DNA of 64,000 nt from the NCBI RefSeq assembly GCF_946848805.1, contig NZ_CAMPFU010000002.1, forward strand, positions 967,369-1,031,368, written 5' to 3'. The notes below the pieces were generated by a model that made no database searches, was not told the origin of the DNA, and saw nothing but the letters and a program-made list of their open reading frames with translations. The DNA is from Deinococcus sp. Marseille-Q6407 (GTDB lineage Bacteria > Deinococcota > Deinococci > Deinococcales > Deinococcaceae). Each line of letters starts with the position of its first letter. Position 1 is the stretch's first letter. Position numbers and translations under genes: made by a program. Positions 22,181 through 30,193 of the stretch are shown in pieces.

Positions 22181-23845
22181 CTATTCCCAGCGCTCCAGCC
22201 CCCGCCAGCCGAACCGCAGGGCGCCCCAGGTACCGAAGACGGTCAGCAGCAGCAGGGCGCTCAGGCCCAGCACGCCTTCCAGCGACCACAGCGCCGAGAA
22301 GCCGGAAAACAGGTCGGGGCGCAGGATGCTGCCGATGGCCGCTTTGCCCAGCAGCGCCGCCGAGCCGGCCGCGTACAGCAGGCTGAGGCCCATAAAGCCC
22401 AGCCCCGCCGGGCTGACGCCGATTTCGGCCGGGTTGTCGGCGGTAAAGCGTGGGTTGGCCGCGCCCATGCCGGTGCCCAGCGCCGTGATCACCAGCGCGT
22501 TGCTGACGGCCAGCAGCAGCCCGACCAGCATCACCGCCGGCCCCACTGCCATGATGCGGCCGCTGGCCACCGCCAGCCCCACACTGAGCAGCAGCGTGAC
22601 TGGCAGCAACGACAGAAACTTGCTCAGCACCAGTTGCCGGGCGGTAATGGGGCCAGTACGCAGCAGCCAGAAAGCGCGGCCCTCCAGACTGACCGCCGGA
22701 AACGACAGCCGCACGGCCACCGCGCCCACGATAAAGCCCTGAAAGACCAGCTGCAGATAACCCAGAATCTCGCGGAATTGTGGGTAAGGCAGCGGCACGC
22801 CCTGCACCGAAATCAGGTACACACCGGCCAGGGCCACCACCACCAGCAGCTGGCTCCACTGGGTGGGGTCGCGCAGAATCAGCCGCCAGTCCTTGTAGGC
22901 CAGGGTGCCGGCCGGACCGAGCCGGCCCAGCCAGCGTTCGCCGGCGCTGGGGCCGCGCGGCCGGGGGTCCAGCTTGGGCGTGCTCGAATCCAGAGCGCGG
23001 GCCCAACCTTCCTGATAGGCCTTGCCGGCCAGCCAGGTTGCCAGGGCCAGCAGACCGGCGGTCAGGGCCAGCAGCGGCACCAGGGCCAGTGGCATTTCGC
23101 CCCGCGCCGCTTGCCACACGCCCTGTGCAGCCCAGGAAGGCGGCAGGAGCGGGTTGGTGGGGCCGGCAAACTCGCTGAGCACCCGGGCAAAATCTTCAGG
23201 GTTCTGCAGCCGGTTCAAGATAGTCTCGGGGCGCATCGCCCGCACCGCAAACACCAGCCCGGCGCTGAAGACGACGCCCAGCCCGGTCGCCACATCGCGC
23301 ACCCGGCCGGCCGGTGCTGCCCGCATCAGGCCCACCGCCAGCAGCGCGCCCAGGCCCACCGGCGCAGCAAAGATGGTCACGCCGGTCAGCACAATGACCG
23401 GATACGCCCAGACCGGTGCCCCCAGAAACGCCGCCAGGGTCAGCAGCACCGGCAAGGTGAGCAGCAGCGGCACCAGCGCCGTGTTCAGGAAAGTCTCGAA
23501 GACCTTCAGCCCGAACACCCGCGCGGCAGGCAGCGGCTGTGCCAGCAGGAAATTGAGGTCGTCGCTGAGGTACAGCGTGGTGATGGCCGCTGTAGTGGCG
23601 CTGAACGCCACCCCGGAAGTCAGCACGATCAGCCCGATTTCCAGCACCCGTGCAAACACCGCCAAGCCGATATCTCCGAAAGTGCCCAGGAAATTCAGCG
23701 CCTGCCAGCTGCCCTTTACGCCGGCGTACATCAGCGCCAGGGCCAGCAGGCCCAGCAGCAGATAGCCCAGTTTGTTGGCCCGCGCAAACGCATTGGCCGA
23801 GGCACGGGCTTTGAGGGCCAGCAGCGACGGCGCGCTGCGGCTCAT
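22181..23845 (-). CDS. ABC-2 type transporter permease
   Basis: This 554-residue membrane subunit has about a dozen hydrophobic helices arranged in two halves. Segments such as SGVAFSATTAAITTLYLSDD and NFLLAQPLPAARVFGLKVFE resemble the putative exporter permeases of Firmicutes and Deinococcus. It overlaps the upstream ATPase gene by 4 bases (ATGA), so the two form one operon and very likely one complex. The exported substrate cannot be deduced. Confidence 0.85.
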   Translation of the reverse strand: MSRSAPSLLALKARASANAFARANKLGYLLLGLLALALMYAGVKGSWQALNFLGTFGDIGLAVFARVLEIGLIVLTSGVAFSATTAAITTLYLSDDLNFLLAQPLPAARVFGLKVFETFLNTALVPLLLTLPVLLTLAAFLGAPVWAYPVIVLTGVTIFAAPVGLGALLAVGLMRAAPAGRVRDVATGLGVVFSAGLVFAVRAMRPETILNRLQNPEDFARVLSEFAGPTNPLLPPSWAAQGVWQAARGEMPLALVPLLALTAGLLALATWLAGKAYQEGWARALDSSTPKLDPRPRGPSAGERWLGRLGPAGTLAYKDWRLILRDPTQWSQLLVVVALAGVYLISVQGVPLPYPQFREILGYLQLVFQGFIVGAVAVRLSFPAVSLEGRAFWLLRTGPITARQLVLSKFLSLLPVTLLLSVGLAVASGRIMAVGPAVMLVGLLLAVSNALVITALGTGMGAANPRFTADNPAEIGVSPAGLGFMGLSLLYAAGSAALLGKAAIGSILRPDLFSGFSALWSLEGVLGLSALLLLTVFGTWGALRFGWRGLERWE

Positions 23846-24633
23846 TCGGCGGCCCCAGCCGTGGCCCTGGCGGCGCGTTCGTTCATCTGTTCTTCTTCCA
23901 GCAGCCGGAAAAACACCCGTTCTAGGCTATCTCCTTCGACTCCGCCGGCCACGGTGCCGGTCTGGGCGCGCAGATCGTCCATGGTCCCGGCGCCCAGCAC
24001 CCGGCCTCGGTCCAGCACCACCAGCCGGTCACAGACGGCCTCGGCCAGCGGGAGCGAGTGGGTGGTCAGCAGCACGGCGCGGCCCCGGTCGGCGTGGGCA
24101 CGGAACAGCTCACGCACCTGCCGCGCCGCGTGGGGGTCCAGCCCCACCATCGGTTCGTCCACAATCAGCACCGGCGGGTCGGGCAGCATTGCCGCGATAA
24201 TGGCAACTTTCTGGCGCATGCCGTGCGAATAGGTTTCCACCAGTTCATTGCCGTACTCGGTCAGGCGAAACAGCTCCAGCCAGCGCTCGATCTCTGGGCC
24301 AGGGTTCGGCACCCGGTAAAGGTCGGCCACGAACCGCAGCAGCTCACGGGCAGTCAGCTTGCCGTACAGGTAGGGCCGGTCGGGGATATAGCCGAAGGCG
24401 GCCTTGGCCTGCAGCGGCTGCGCCCATACGTCGTAGCCGGCCACCCGCACAGCGCCGGCGGTAGGCCGAGTCAGCCCCACCAGCGCCCGGATGGTGGTGG
24501 TCTTGCCAGCCCCGTTGCTGCCCAGCAGCCCGAACAACTCGCCTGCGCCCACGCTGAAGCTGAGGTTGTCCACCGCTGTCTGCTGTCCGAAGCGCTTGGT
24601 ATAGTCGCTGACTTGTATGAGCTGCTCTCTCAC
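23842..24633 (-). CDS. ABC transporter ATP-binding protein
   Basis: The 263-residue ATPase has Walker A GSNGAGKTTTIRALVG. The ABC signature is divergent: TYSHGMRQKVAII in place of LSGGQ, as is usual in this ABC-2 subfamily. Walker B is PVLIVDEPMVGLD and the switch histidine lies in LLTTHSLPLAEAV. It powers the permease encoded immediately downstream. The GTG at 24633 is preferred over one 39 bases upstream because TACACT lies six bases before it and MREQLIQVSDYTKRFG begins exactly at the domain. Confidence 0.93.
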   Translation of the reverse strand: MREQLIQVSDYTKRFGQQTAVDNLSFSVGAGELFGLLGSNGAGKTTTIRALVGLTRPTAGAVRVAGYDVWAQPLQAKAAFGYIPDRPYLYGKLTARELLRFVADLYRVPNPGPEIERWLELFRLTEYGNELVETYSHGMRQKVAIIAAMLPDPPVLIVDEPMVGLDPHAARQVRELFRAHADRGRAVLLTTHSLPLAEAVCDRLVVLDRGRVLGAGTMDDLRAQTGTVAGGVEGDSLERVFFRLLEEEQMNERAARATAGAAE

Positions 24634-24645
24634 CCGCGCAGTGTA
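24634..24645 (-). promoter_or_regulatory. Leaderless-type promoter of the ABC transporter operon
   Basis: TACACT on the minus strand (24645-24640) is six bases before the GTG at 24633. Confidence 0.65.
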
Positions 24646-24720
24646 GGGGGCGCCGGCTGGCGAACTTGGCACAGCCCCGTGCAGGGTCGGTCAGGTTCCC
24701 GGCTCCAGGCCAGGCTCCGC

Positions 24721-24733
24721 TAGACTGCCCGGC
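24721..24733 (+). promoter_or_regulatory. Leaderless-type promoter of the 135-aa hypothetical gene
   Basis: TAGACT at 24721-24726 is seven bases before the ATG at 24734. Confidence 0.65.
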
Positions 24734-25141
24734 ATGGTTTCCGTCCACAGCCATAGCCTGCCCGGCGGCCAGACCGTGTACCTGACTGGGCTGGAACATG
24801 CCGCAGGCGCCGCCGCGTTGCTGGCCCGGCTGACCAGCAATGCCGCAGCCCTCCTGACCGGCGAGGTCCACGCGGCCCTGGCGTCTCAGGATGCCGGCGC
24901 CCAGCTGCTGCACCTGGACCTGCTGGAGCCGCCGCAGCAGCGCTCGGAGCAGGACGCAGCCGGGCACCTCACCAGCCTGATGCTCAGTTTTCCATTGGCC
25001 GTCAAACTGTACGACTCACAGGGCGGGCGCTGGGTGCTGGACGTGAACCTGGTCTTGACCGCCAGCGACTATGCCGGCGGCAAGGATTACGCTCTGCAAA
25101 CGGATTTTATGGTGAATGCTGCCGTGCAGCTGGAAGGCTGA
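24734..25141 (+). CDS. Hypothetical protein, 135 aa
   Basis: Not recognised. It is a small acidic soluble protein without signal peptide. It alternates hydrophobic strands and helices (LTGLEHAAGAAALLARLTSN, LTSLMLSFPLAVKLYD, WVLDVNLVLTASDYAGG). Its promoter and codon use support a real gene. It is convergent with the SRPBCC gene. Confidence 0.6.
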   Translation: MVSVHSHSLPGGQTVYLTGLEHAAGAAALLARLTSNAAALLTGEVHAALASQDAGAQLLHLDLLEPPQQRSEQDAAGHLTSLMLSFPLAVKLYDSQGGRWVLDVNLVLTASDYAGGKDYALQTDFMVNAAVQLEG

Positions 25142-25174
25142 GGGCGGGAGCTTCCCGGCCCGCAGAGCCCCGCT

Positions 25175-25651
25175 TCAGCCCTGGGCCTGCAGCCGCCGTG
25201 CCAGCGCCTCGTTCATCCGCCCGAAGTTGTCGCGGATATCGCCGCGCAGCCGGCCGCGCATCAACGGCACCAGCAGGCCCCGGACATGCTCGCCGTGAAC
25301 CAGCCGGGTGCCGCCGTTCTCAGCGCTGAGCAGAAAATAATGTTCGCCGTCGAACAGGCCAGGCAGACCCAGCTGCCCCTGCCAGCGCAGTTCCTGATCC
25401 GGCTGCACCGTCAGCAGGCGAGGGCGAAAGGTCATCTCCTGTCCATCCACACTGCGATTGGTAAACGTGATGCGTGCTCCCGCGACCAGCGGCCCGTCCA
25501 GCCGCACGATGACTGGGTTCCACTCCGGGTAGCGTTCCACATCGCTCAGCACCGCCCAGACCTGCTGCGGCGAGGCAGGCAGCCAGAGATCGGTCGGAAC
25601 CTCGGCGCTCAGGGCTGCGGGCCAGACAAAACGTACGGCGTTCGTTTTCAT
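25175..25651 (-). CDS. SRPBCC-fold (polyketide cyclase/START-like) protein
   Basis: The 158-residue protein has the helix-grip fold of the SRPBCC superfamily, which binds hydrophobic ligands. After a short leader the domain shows DLWLPASPQQVWAVLSDVER, YPEWNPVIVRLDG, the strand TFRPRLLTVQPDQELRWQGQ, and a final long helix DIRDNFGRMNEALARRLQ. Reading from ATG 25651, the first nine codons lie inside one arm of a perfect 16-bp inverted repeat whose loop contains the start codon. It is divergent from a TetR-family gene and is its probable regulatory target. Confidence 0.82.
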   Translation of the reverse strand: MKTNAVRFVWPAALSAEVPTDLWLPASPQQVWAVLSDVERYPEWNPVIVRLDGPLVAGARITFTNRSVDGQEMTFRPRLLTVQPDQELRWQGQLGLPGLFDGEHYFLLSAENGGTRLVHGEHVRGLLVPLMRGRLRGDIRDNFGRMNEALARRLQAQG

Positions 25652-25704
25652 GGTGAACGCCGTACGTTTTGGAAGGCAAGAGTTCAAGGCGTACACTGTT
25701 CACC
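25628..25704. promoter_or_regulatory. Operator array between divergent SRPBCC and TetR genes
   Basis: Three related 17-bp sites are visible. AACGTACGGCGTTCGTT (25630-25646) and GGTGAACGCCGTACGTT (25652-25668) are inverted copies inside a perfect 16-bp repeat, with arms 25628-25643 and 25655-25670. The third, GGCGTACACTGTTCACC (25688-25704), is a palindrome of form GGNGNACANTGTNCNCC. It contains the TetR gene's -10 element TACACT (25692-25697), seven bases before its GTG. Confidence 0.75.
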
Positions 25705-26271
25705 GTGCCTCAACCTGCCAAACTCAGCCGCGAACAGATTCTGGACACAGCACTGACTCTGCTGGAAAGCGGCGGCCCTGAAGCGCTTACCATGCGCCCC
25801 CTGGCCGAACAGCTGCAGGTGCGTCCCAGTAGCCTGTACCGGCACTTTCCCGGCCGCGAAACGCTGCTGGACGCCATGAGCGACCTGGCCGCTGCGCAGC
25901 TGGACCGCCAGCTCCAGAAGGCCGCCGGGTCAGCCACGTCAGCGCGCGCAGCCCTGGTGCAGGCCGCGCAGCAATATCTGGACTATGCCCGCCAGCATCC
26001 CCATCTGTATGCCCTGCTGCTGCAGCCGGCGGCTCCCCGCAGTGCCGAGGCGCTGGCCCAGAGTGCCGGCAAACAGCTCTGGAATACGCTGCTGGCGCTG
26101 GTCGGCCGGCTCAGCGGCAACCCGGACGACACCGGCTGGGCAGTCGCTTACTGGACCTTCCTGCATGGGTACGCCGAGCTGGAGCGCAGCGGCCTGTTCG
26201 GAGCCAGCGGGCCGGCCGGCGGCTTCGAGCTGGGTCTGGATGCTCTGCTGGGCAGCATGGAGCGCCGCTGA
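25705..26271 (+). CDS. TetR-family transcriptional regulator
   Basis: The 188-residue regulator has an N-terminal HTH (about residues 8-55: SREQILDTALTLLESGGPEA, then LTMRPLAEQLQVRPSSLYRH and FPGRETLLDAM). A helical ligand/dimer domain typical of the TetR C-terminal family follows (HPHLYALLLQP, GWAVAYWTFLHGYAELERSG). Start GTG 25705 is chosen over an upstream TTG because the -10 TACACT sits seven bases before it. The palindrome over that -10 argues that it represses itself, and a second pair of sites covers the divergent SRPBCC start. Confidence 0.9.
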   Translation: MPQPAKLSREQILDTALTLLESGGPEALTMRPLAEQLQVRPSSLYRHFPGRETLLDAMSDLAAAQLDRQLQKAAGSATSARAALVQAAQQYLDYARQHPHLYALLLQPAAPRSAEALAQSAGKQLWNTLLALVGRLSGNPDDTGWAVAYWTFLHGYAELERSGLFGASGPAGGFELGLDALLGSMERR

Positions 26272-26274
26272 CGC

Positions 26275-28866
26275 TCACACCATCGGCAGTTCGTCCAGCA
26301 GTCCGAAGTCGCGCGGCACGAAGAGGCTGCCCTCGGTCACGCCCTGCTCGCCCAGGCCTTCCAGCGCTTCTTCCAGCTCGGCGCTGCTCAGGCGGCCGTC
26401 CAGGTAGTCCCGGTGCAGGGCGATGACCTCGCGCACCTGCTTGGGCGTCTCGTGGACGAATTCCAGCCGGAAGTGCCGCAGGCCCGCCGCCCGCCAGTCG
26501 TCCAGGTGCATGCCGGCCACCTGCGGGCGGCCCTCGAACACCGTGTTGCGGCAGCCCACATCGGCCATCACCGGGTGCTGCACGCCGCGCTCGTCTTTCA
26601 GGGCCACCCGGTGTGACTCGCAGGGGTGGCCACAGTTGGTGTAGTTGGTGCCGTCGCTGAGAAAGCGGCAGAACACGCAGTGCTCGGTGTGAAAGACCGG
26701 CAGGTGCTGATAGGCGATCGGCTCCAGAGACTCAGGGCCCACCAACTCGGCCAGCTCGCTGATTTGCTGCGCGTTCAGGTCATGAGTGGGTGTAATGCGG
26801 CTAAGGCCCAGGTCCAGCAGGGCGCGGGTGGTGAGCACGTTAGCGGCGTTGAGGGAAAAGTCACCGGTCAGCGGATGCGGCGCGTCCACACCTTGCAGGC
26901 CTTCCAGCAGGCCACCGGAGCGCACCAGCAGCTCGGCGTCCAGACCCAGCAGGAATTTCTGGAGGTTCTGCTCGGTGGGCTTGAGAATGCGCGGGCTGGC
27001 GACCCGCACCGTGATGCCGGCGTCCTTGACCCGCTGCACGCTGGGTTTCAGGCCATAGAGTTCCAGATAATCCAGAGTGATGGAGTCGGGGCGCTCTGCC
27101 AGCGCGGCTTCCAGTTGCTCGGGTGTCCGCACCAGCACGTGCAGCTGCGGCGGCAGGCTGGCCGGGGCCGCTGCGCTCGGCTGCACGCTGGCCCGCAGCG
27201 CTTCCGCCAGCTGCGGCACCGCCGTCCGCTCGGGGGTCTGGCCGCGCAGTTCGGTCAGGGCACCCACCGCGTCGCGGCGCAGGGCATTCAGCGCGCCCAG
27301 CGGCAGGAACAGCCCCGGCTCCAGCTCGGCGCTGAACTCGCCCAGGTGATAGCCGGTGCCGCCCAGTTTCCCCAGCTGCTCGCGCAGACCGGCCTCGTCC
27401 AGAGCGCGGTTGCGGGCCCCCCCCAGCGGGCTCTCGCCCTGCACGGTCACGCTGCGGCCTTCTTCGTCGGTGAGGGTCAGCGCGGGCAGCTCGCCCAGTC
27501 GGCCCACGAACTGCGCCGCCAGCGGGCGGGTGTACACCGGGTCGGCCGCGTCGGTCAGCGGGCGGATGCGGGCGTTCAGGCCCGGGTCCTGGGTGCGCCA
27601 CACCGGGTCGCCCTCGCGCACGCGGCCGCCGTCCACCGCGCCGCGTCCGAACCGCAGCTCGTAGACTCGGCCGGGGCGCACATTCCCGGCTTCCACCTGC
27701 ACGCCGCTTTGCCACAGGCCGTACACGAAGCCGCCTTCCTCGCGGCCCTCGGGCTTGCGCCAGTTGGCGGGGTCGAACACCAGACCGTCGCCGGGCTTGA
27801 CCGGCTGTTCCAGCTCCACCAGCACGCCGCGCTCGGTGACACCACGCACAGTGCCCACCCGCACGCCACGGTGCCGGGGCGCGCGCCCACGCACCACCGC
27901 CTGATGGTTGGTGCCGGTCATGAAGTGCGGCCCCAGCCCCCGCGAGTAGATCTGCTCCAGGTCCTGTTCTTCCTGCGGCGTCACCGACAGCGGTAGCCCG
28001 GCCCAGGCTTCGTCCACCGCGCGGCGGTAAGCCGCGGTGGTCAGTGCCACGAACTCGGCGTCCTTGTAGCGGCCTTCAATCTTGAGGCAGTCCACGCTAA
28101 TTCTGACCAGTTCGGGAATCTGGTGCAGGGTGTAGAGGTCGCCGGGCGACAGCAGGTAGCGGGCGTCGCCCAGGTCGCGGTACTCGCCGTCCACGAACAT
28201 CTCGTAGGGCAGGCGGCAGGCCTGGGCGCACTGCCCCCGGTTGGCCGAGCGGCCACCCCAGGCCTCGGAGGAAAAGCACTGGCCCGAGTAGCTTACGCAC
28301 AGCGCCCCGTGCACGAAGGTTTCCAGCTCCAGGTCGGTCTGGCGGCGAATGCGCTCGATGTCGCTCAGGCTCAGCTCGCGGCCCAGCACCACCCGGTTGG
28401 CCCCGAACCGGCGGGCCAGCTCGGCGCCCTCGGCCGAGGTGATGCTCATCTGGGTCGAGCCGTGGATGTGCAGGTCCGGGCAGATGTCGTGGGCCAGCCG
28501 GGCCACCCCATGGTCCTGCACGATCACGGCGTCCACGCCCGCTTCGGCCAGCGCGATCAGGCTTTTCTCGGCGCGGCGCAGTTCACGGTCAAACACCAGA
28601 ATGTTGAAGGTCACAAAACCCTGCACGCCCCGCTCGTGCAGTTCGCGCATCACTTCCGGCAGTTCCTCGGACGCGATACCCACTTTGGCCCGCGCATGAA
28701 AGCCGGCCCCGCCCTGCCGCGCGTCTGCCTCGGGCGGATTCACCCCGAAAAACACGGCGTCGGCCCCGGCCTCTATCGCTGCCCGGATCTGGGCGCGGCC
28801 GCCGGCGGGGGCCATCACTTCGGGCTTGCGGGTCAGGGGGGTGGGCACGGCAGGGGGCGTCAGCAT
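26275..28866 (-). CDS. Peptidase U32 family protein with DUF3656 (RlhA/YdcP-like)
   Basis: U32 proteins include RlhA, which hydroxylates a cytidine of 23S rRNA, and TrhP, which acts on tRNA uridines, as well as older collagenase annotations. The N-terminal U32 barrel (about 14-330) shows PEVMAPAGGRAQIRAAIEAG, ADAVFFGV and FVHGALCVSYSGQCFSSEAW. The cysteine block GGRSANRGQCAQACR and ISVDCLKIEGRYK are the signature of the family, and these cysteines may hold an iron-sulfur cluster. A DUF3656-like middle follows. The C-terminal third adds another cysteine-rich stretch (HTEHCVFCRFLSDGTNYTNC). At 863 residues it is longer than the ~650-residue RlhA. Confidence 0.87.
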   Translation of the reverse strand: MLTPPAVPTPLTRKPEVMAPAGGRAQIRAAIEAGADAVFFGVNPPEADARQGGAGFHARAKVGIASEELPEVMRELHERGVQGFVTFNILVFDRELRRAEKSLIALAEAGVDAVIVQDHGVARLAHDICPDLHIHGSTQMSITSAEGAELARRFGANRVVLGRELSLSDIERIRRQTDLELETFVHGALCVSYSGQCFSSEAWGGRSANRGQCAQACRLPYEMFVDGEYRDLGDARYLLSPGDLYTLHQIPELVRISVDCLKIEGRYKDAEFVALTTAAYRRAVDEAWAGLPLSVTPQEEQDLEQIYSRGLGPHFMTGTNHQAVVRGRAPRHRGVRVGTVRGVTERGVLVELEQPVKPGDGLVFDPANWRKPEGREEGGFVYGLWQSGVQVEAGNVRPGRVYELRFGRGAVDGGRVREGDPVWRTQDPGLNARIRPLTDAADPVYTRPLAAQFVGRLGELPALTLTDEEGRSVTVQGESPLGGARNRALDEAGLREQLGKLGGTGYHLGEFSAELEPGLFLPLGALNALRRDAVGALTELRGQTPERTAVPQLAEALRASVQPSAAAPASLPPQLHVLVRTPEQLEAALAERPDSITLDYLELYGLKPSVQRVKDAGITVRVASPRILKPTEQNLQKFLLGLDAELLVRSGGLLEGLQGVDAPHPLTGDFSLNAANVLTTRALLDLGLSRITPTHDLNAQQISELAELVGPESLEPIAYQHLPVFHTEHCVFCRFLSDGTNYTNCGHPCESHRVALKDERGVQHPVMADVGCRNTVFEGRPQVAGMHLDDWRAAGLRHFRLEFVHETPKQVREVIALHRDYLDGRLSSAELEEALEGLGEQGVTEGSLFVPRDFGLLDELPMV

Positions 28867-28880
28867 AGCAGGCCAGTGTA
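28867..28880 (-). promoter_or_regulatory. Leaderless-type promoter of the U32 gene
   Basis: TACACT on the minus strand (28880-28875) is eight bases before the ATG at 28866. Confidence 0.6.
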
Positions 28881-29163
28881 GCGGGCCAGCGCGGCCAGGT
28901 TGATGGACTGGGGAACATTGGCAGGCGGCGCAGGTGGCAGCGCAGGCCAGGGGGTCCAGGGGTCAGCCAGAAAACCCGCAGGTCTTGACCCAGGAGGCTG
29001 TGCCAGGTCGGCCACTGCGGCTTAGAGCTACGGACATGGAATCGGCCTGGGTATTATTCCGTTTGGAGACTGCCACCCGCAGCGGACCGAACCCGGCCTC
29101 ATCACCGCGAGTGCCAGCAGTATAAAAAATGCTACGATTTTCGGCCTTATTGTTCAGCAAGAA

Positions 29164-29508
29164 TCAGCGAATATCCGCACTCCGGTCCGGTGAACTGTTG
29201 AAGCATTGTTGCGCCAACCGGTTCACATCAGAAGCTAGCAGCCCGACTTCAGCCGCATTGAGGCGGCCGCCGAACTTGAAAGCTGTCAGCTCTATGGCAG
29301 ATGCGTATCCTCCTGTGGTTTGTATGCTGGCGGCCACATTAACTGACGTGCCTTTCCCATCTTTCAACTGGTAGACGAGGTCGCCGCCGGGGACGGTGGA
29401 CTGGCCTGTACCCAACAGCCGCCACAGGTCAGTCCAGTTTGCCTGTGCCTGAGCTGAACTGGTCAGTCCAACAAAGGCTGTTAATATCAGAGATATTGGT
29501 TTTTTCAT
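29164..29508 (-). CDS. Hypothetical exported protein, 114 aa
   Basis: Not recognised. The first ~22 residues (ISLILTAFVGLTSSAQAQA) are a clear signal peptide. The mature part is small, with VVYQ-like strands and one cysteine near the end (LAQQCFNSSPDRS). Base composition is more AT-rich than the neighbouring genes, which may indicate later acquisition. AGAGAG just before the ATG can serve as a ribosome binding site. The ~300 bp between this gene and the U32 start show no gene. Confidence 0.6.
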   Translation of the reverse strand: MKKPISLILTAFVGLTSSAQAQANWTDLWRLLGTGQSTVPGGDLVYQLKDGKGTSVNVAASIQTTGGYASAIELTAFKFGGRLNAAEVGLLASDVNRLAQQCFNSSPDRSADIR

Positions 29509-29667
29509 TCTCTCTGGTTTAGGCTAAATATCTTTTCTGGGATGATTCTTTCGTGCCTGACAGATTTTCTTGCCGCCGGGCCTTTCCAGAGCACTCAGCA
29601 AAACATCTGCCGCCGGGTTTTAATCCAGCGTTCTGTCAGTTCTCTGTCTGAGGCACGGAATAGCTTG

Positions 29668-30147
29668 ATGCGCATGGGTTTTTTCGATTGGGTTAAAAAT
29701 ATTTTTATCAGGCCAACACTCACGGTTGCACCGGAATCGGTCGATCCCGACAACGCCGACCTTGCCACGCTGGATATTCCCGGCGCCGTGCAGGCACACC
29801 TGAACTGGACCAAGCGGCTGCGCGACGCCATTCAGGGCGAGAGCCAAGAGGACTTCGACATCAGTGCGGTGCGGGCCGACCACAACTGCGCTCTAGGCAA
29901 ATGGATTCACAGCGACGGCGAACGGGCCTACGGCGAGCTGCCGGCCTTTACCGACCTGCGCGCCAAACATGCCCACTTTCACCGCGAGGCGGCCGGGGTG
30001 CTGGAAGCGGTGGAGGCCGGCGAACGCACCCACGCCCAGCGGCAGCTGGTCACCAGCTTCTCCGCCAGCTCGCGCGAAGTCATCGCGGCGCTGGACCTGC
30101 TGCAGGATCAGGCCCTGATGCGGGCCGCCCGGGCGCAGGGCGCCTGA
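29668..30147 (+). CDS. CZB (chemoreceptor zinc-binding) domain protein
   Basis: CZB domains bind zinc with three histidines and a cysteine. They occur on chemoreceptors and diguanylate cyclases, where they sense zinc or hypochlorous acid. This 159-residue protein is mostly a single CZB domain: AVQAHLNWTKRLRDAI supplies the first His, RADHNCALGKWIHSDG the His-Cys pair, and LRAKHAHFHREAAGVLEAVE the last His. There is no output domain, so it may act as a free-standing sensor or zinc buffer. The upstream region is AT-rich. A second in-frame ATG lies six bases after the chosen one. Confidence 0.85.
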   Translation: MRMGFFDWVKNIFIRPTLTVAPESVDPDNADLATLDIPGAVQAHLNWTKRLRDAIQGESQEDFDISAVRADHNCALGKWIHSDGERAYGELPAFTDLRAKHAHFHREAAGVLEAVEAGERTHAQRQLVTSFSASSREVIAALDLLQDQALMRAARAQGA

Positions 30148-30180
30148 AACTGCGGCAAGCTCTGAGCCAAGAGCTGAGCG

Positions 30181-30193
30181 CATAATGCAGCGG
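30181..30193 (+). promoter_or_regulatory. Leaderless-type promoter of the MFS gene
   Basis: CATAAT at 30181-30186 is seven bases before the ATG at 30194, which is why this ATG is preferred over the one at 30185 that overlaps the hexamer. Confidence 0.5.

Noticed and set aside
22634..24232. 532-codon plus-strand frame across the ABC transporter genes
   Set aside because: Low-complexity Gln/His/Gly content and full overlap with two good minus-strand genes.
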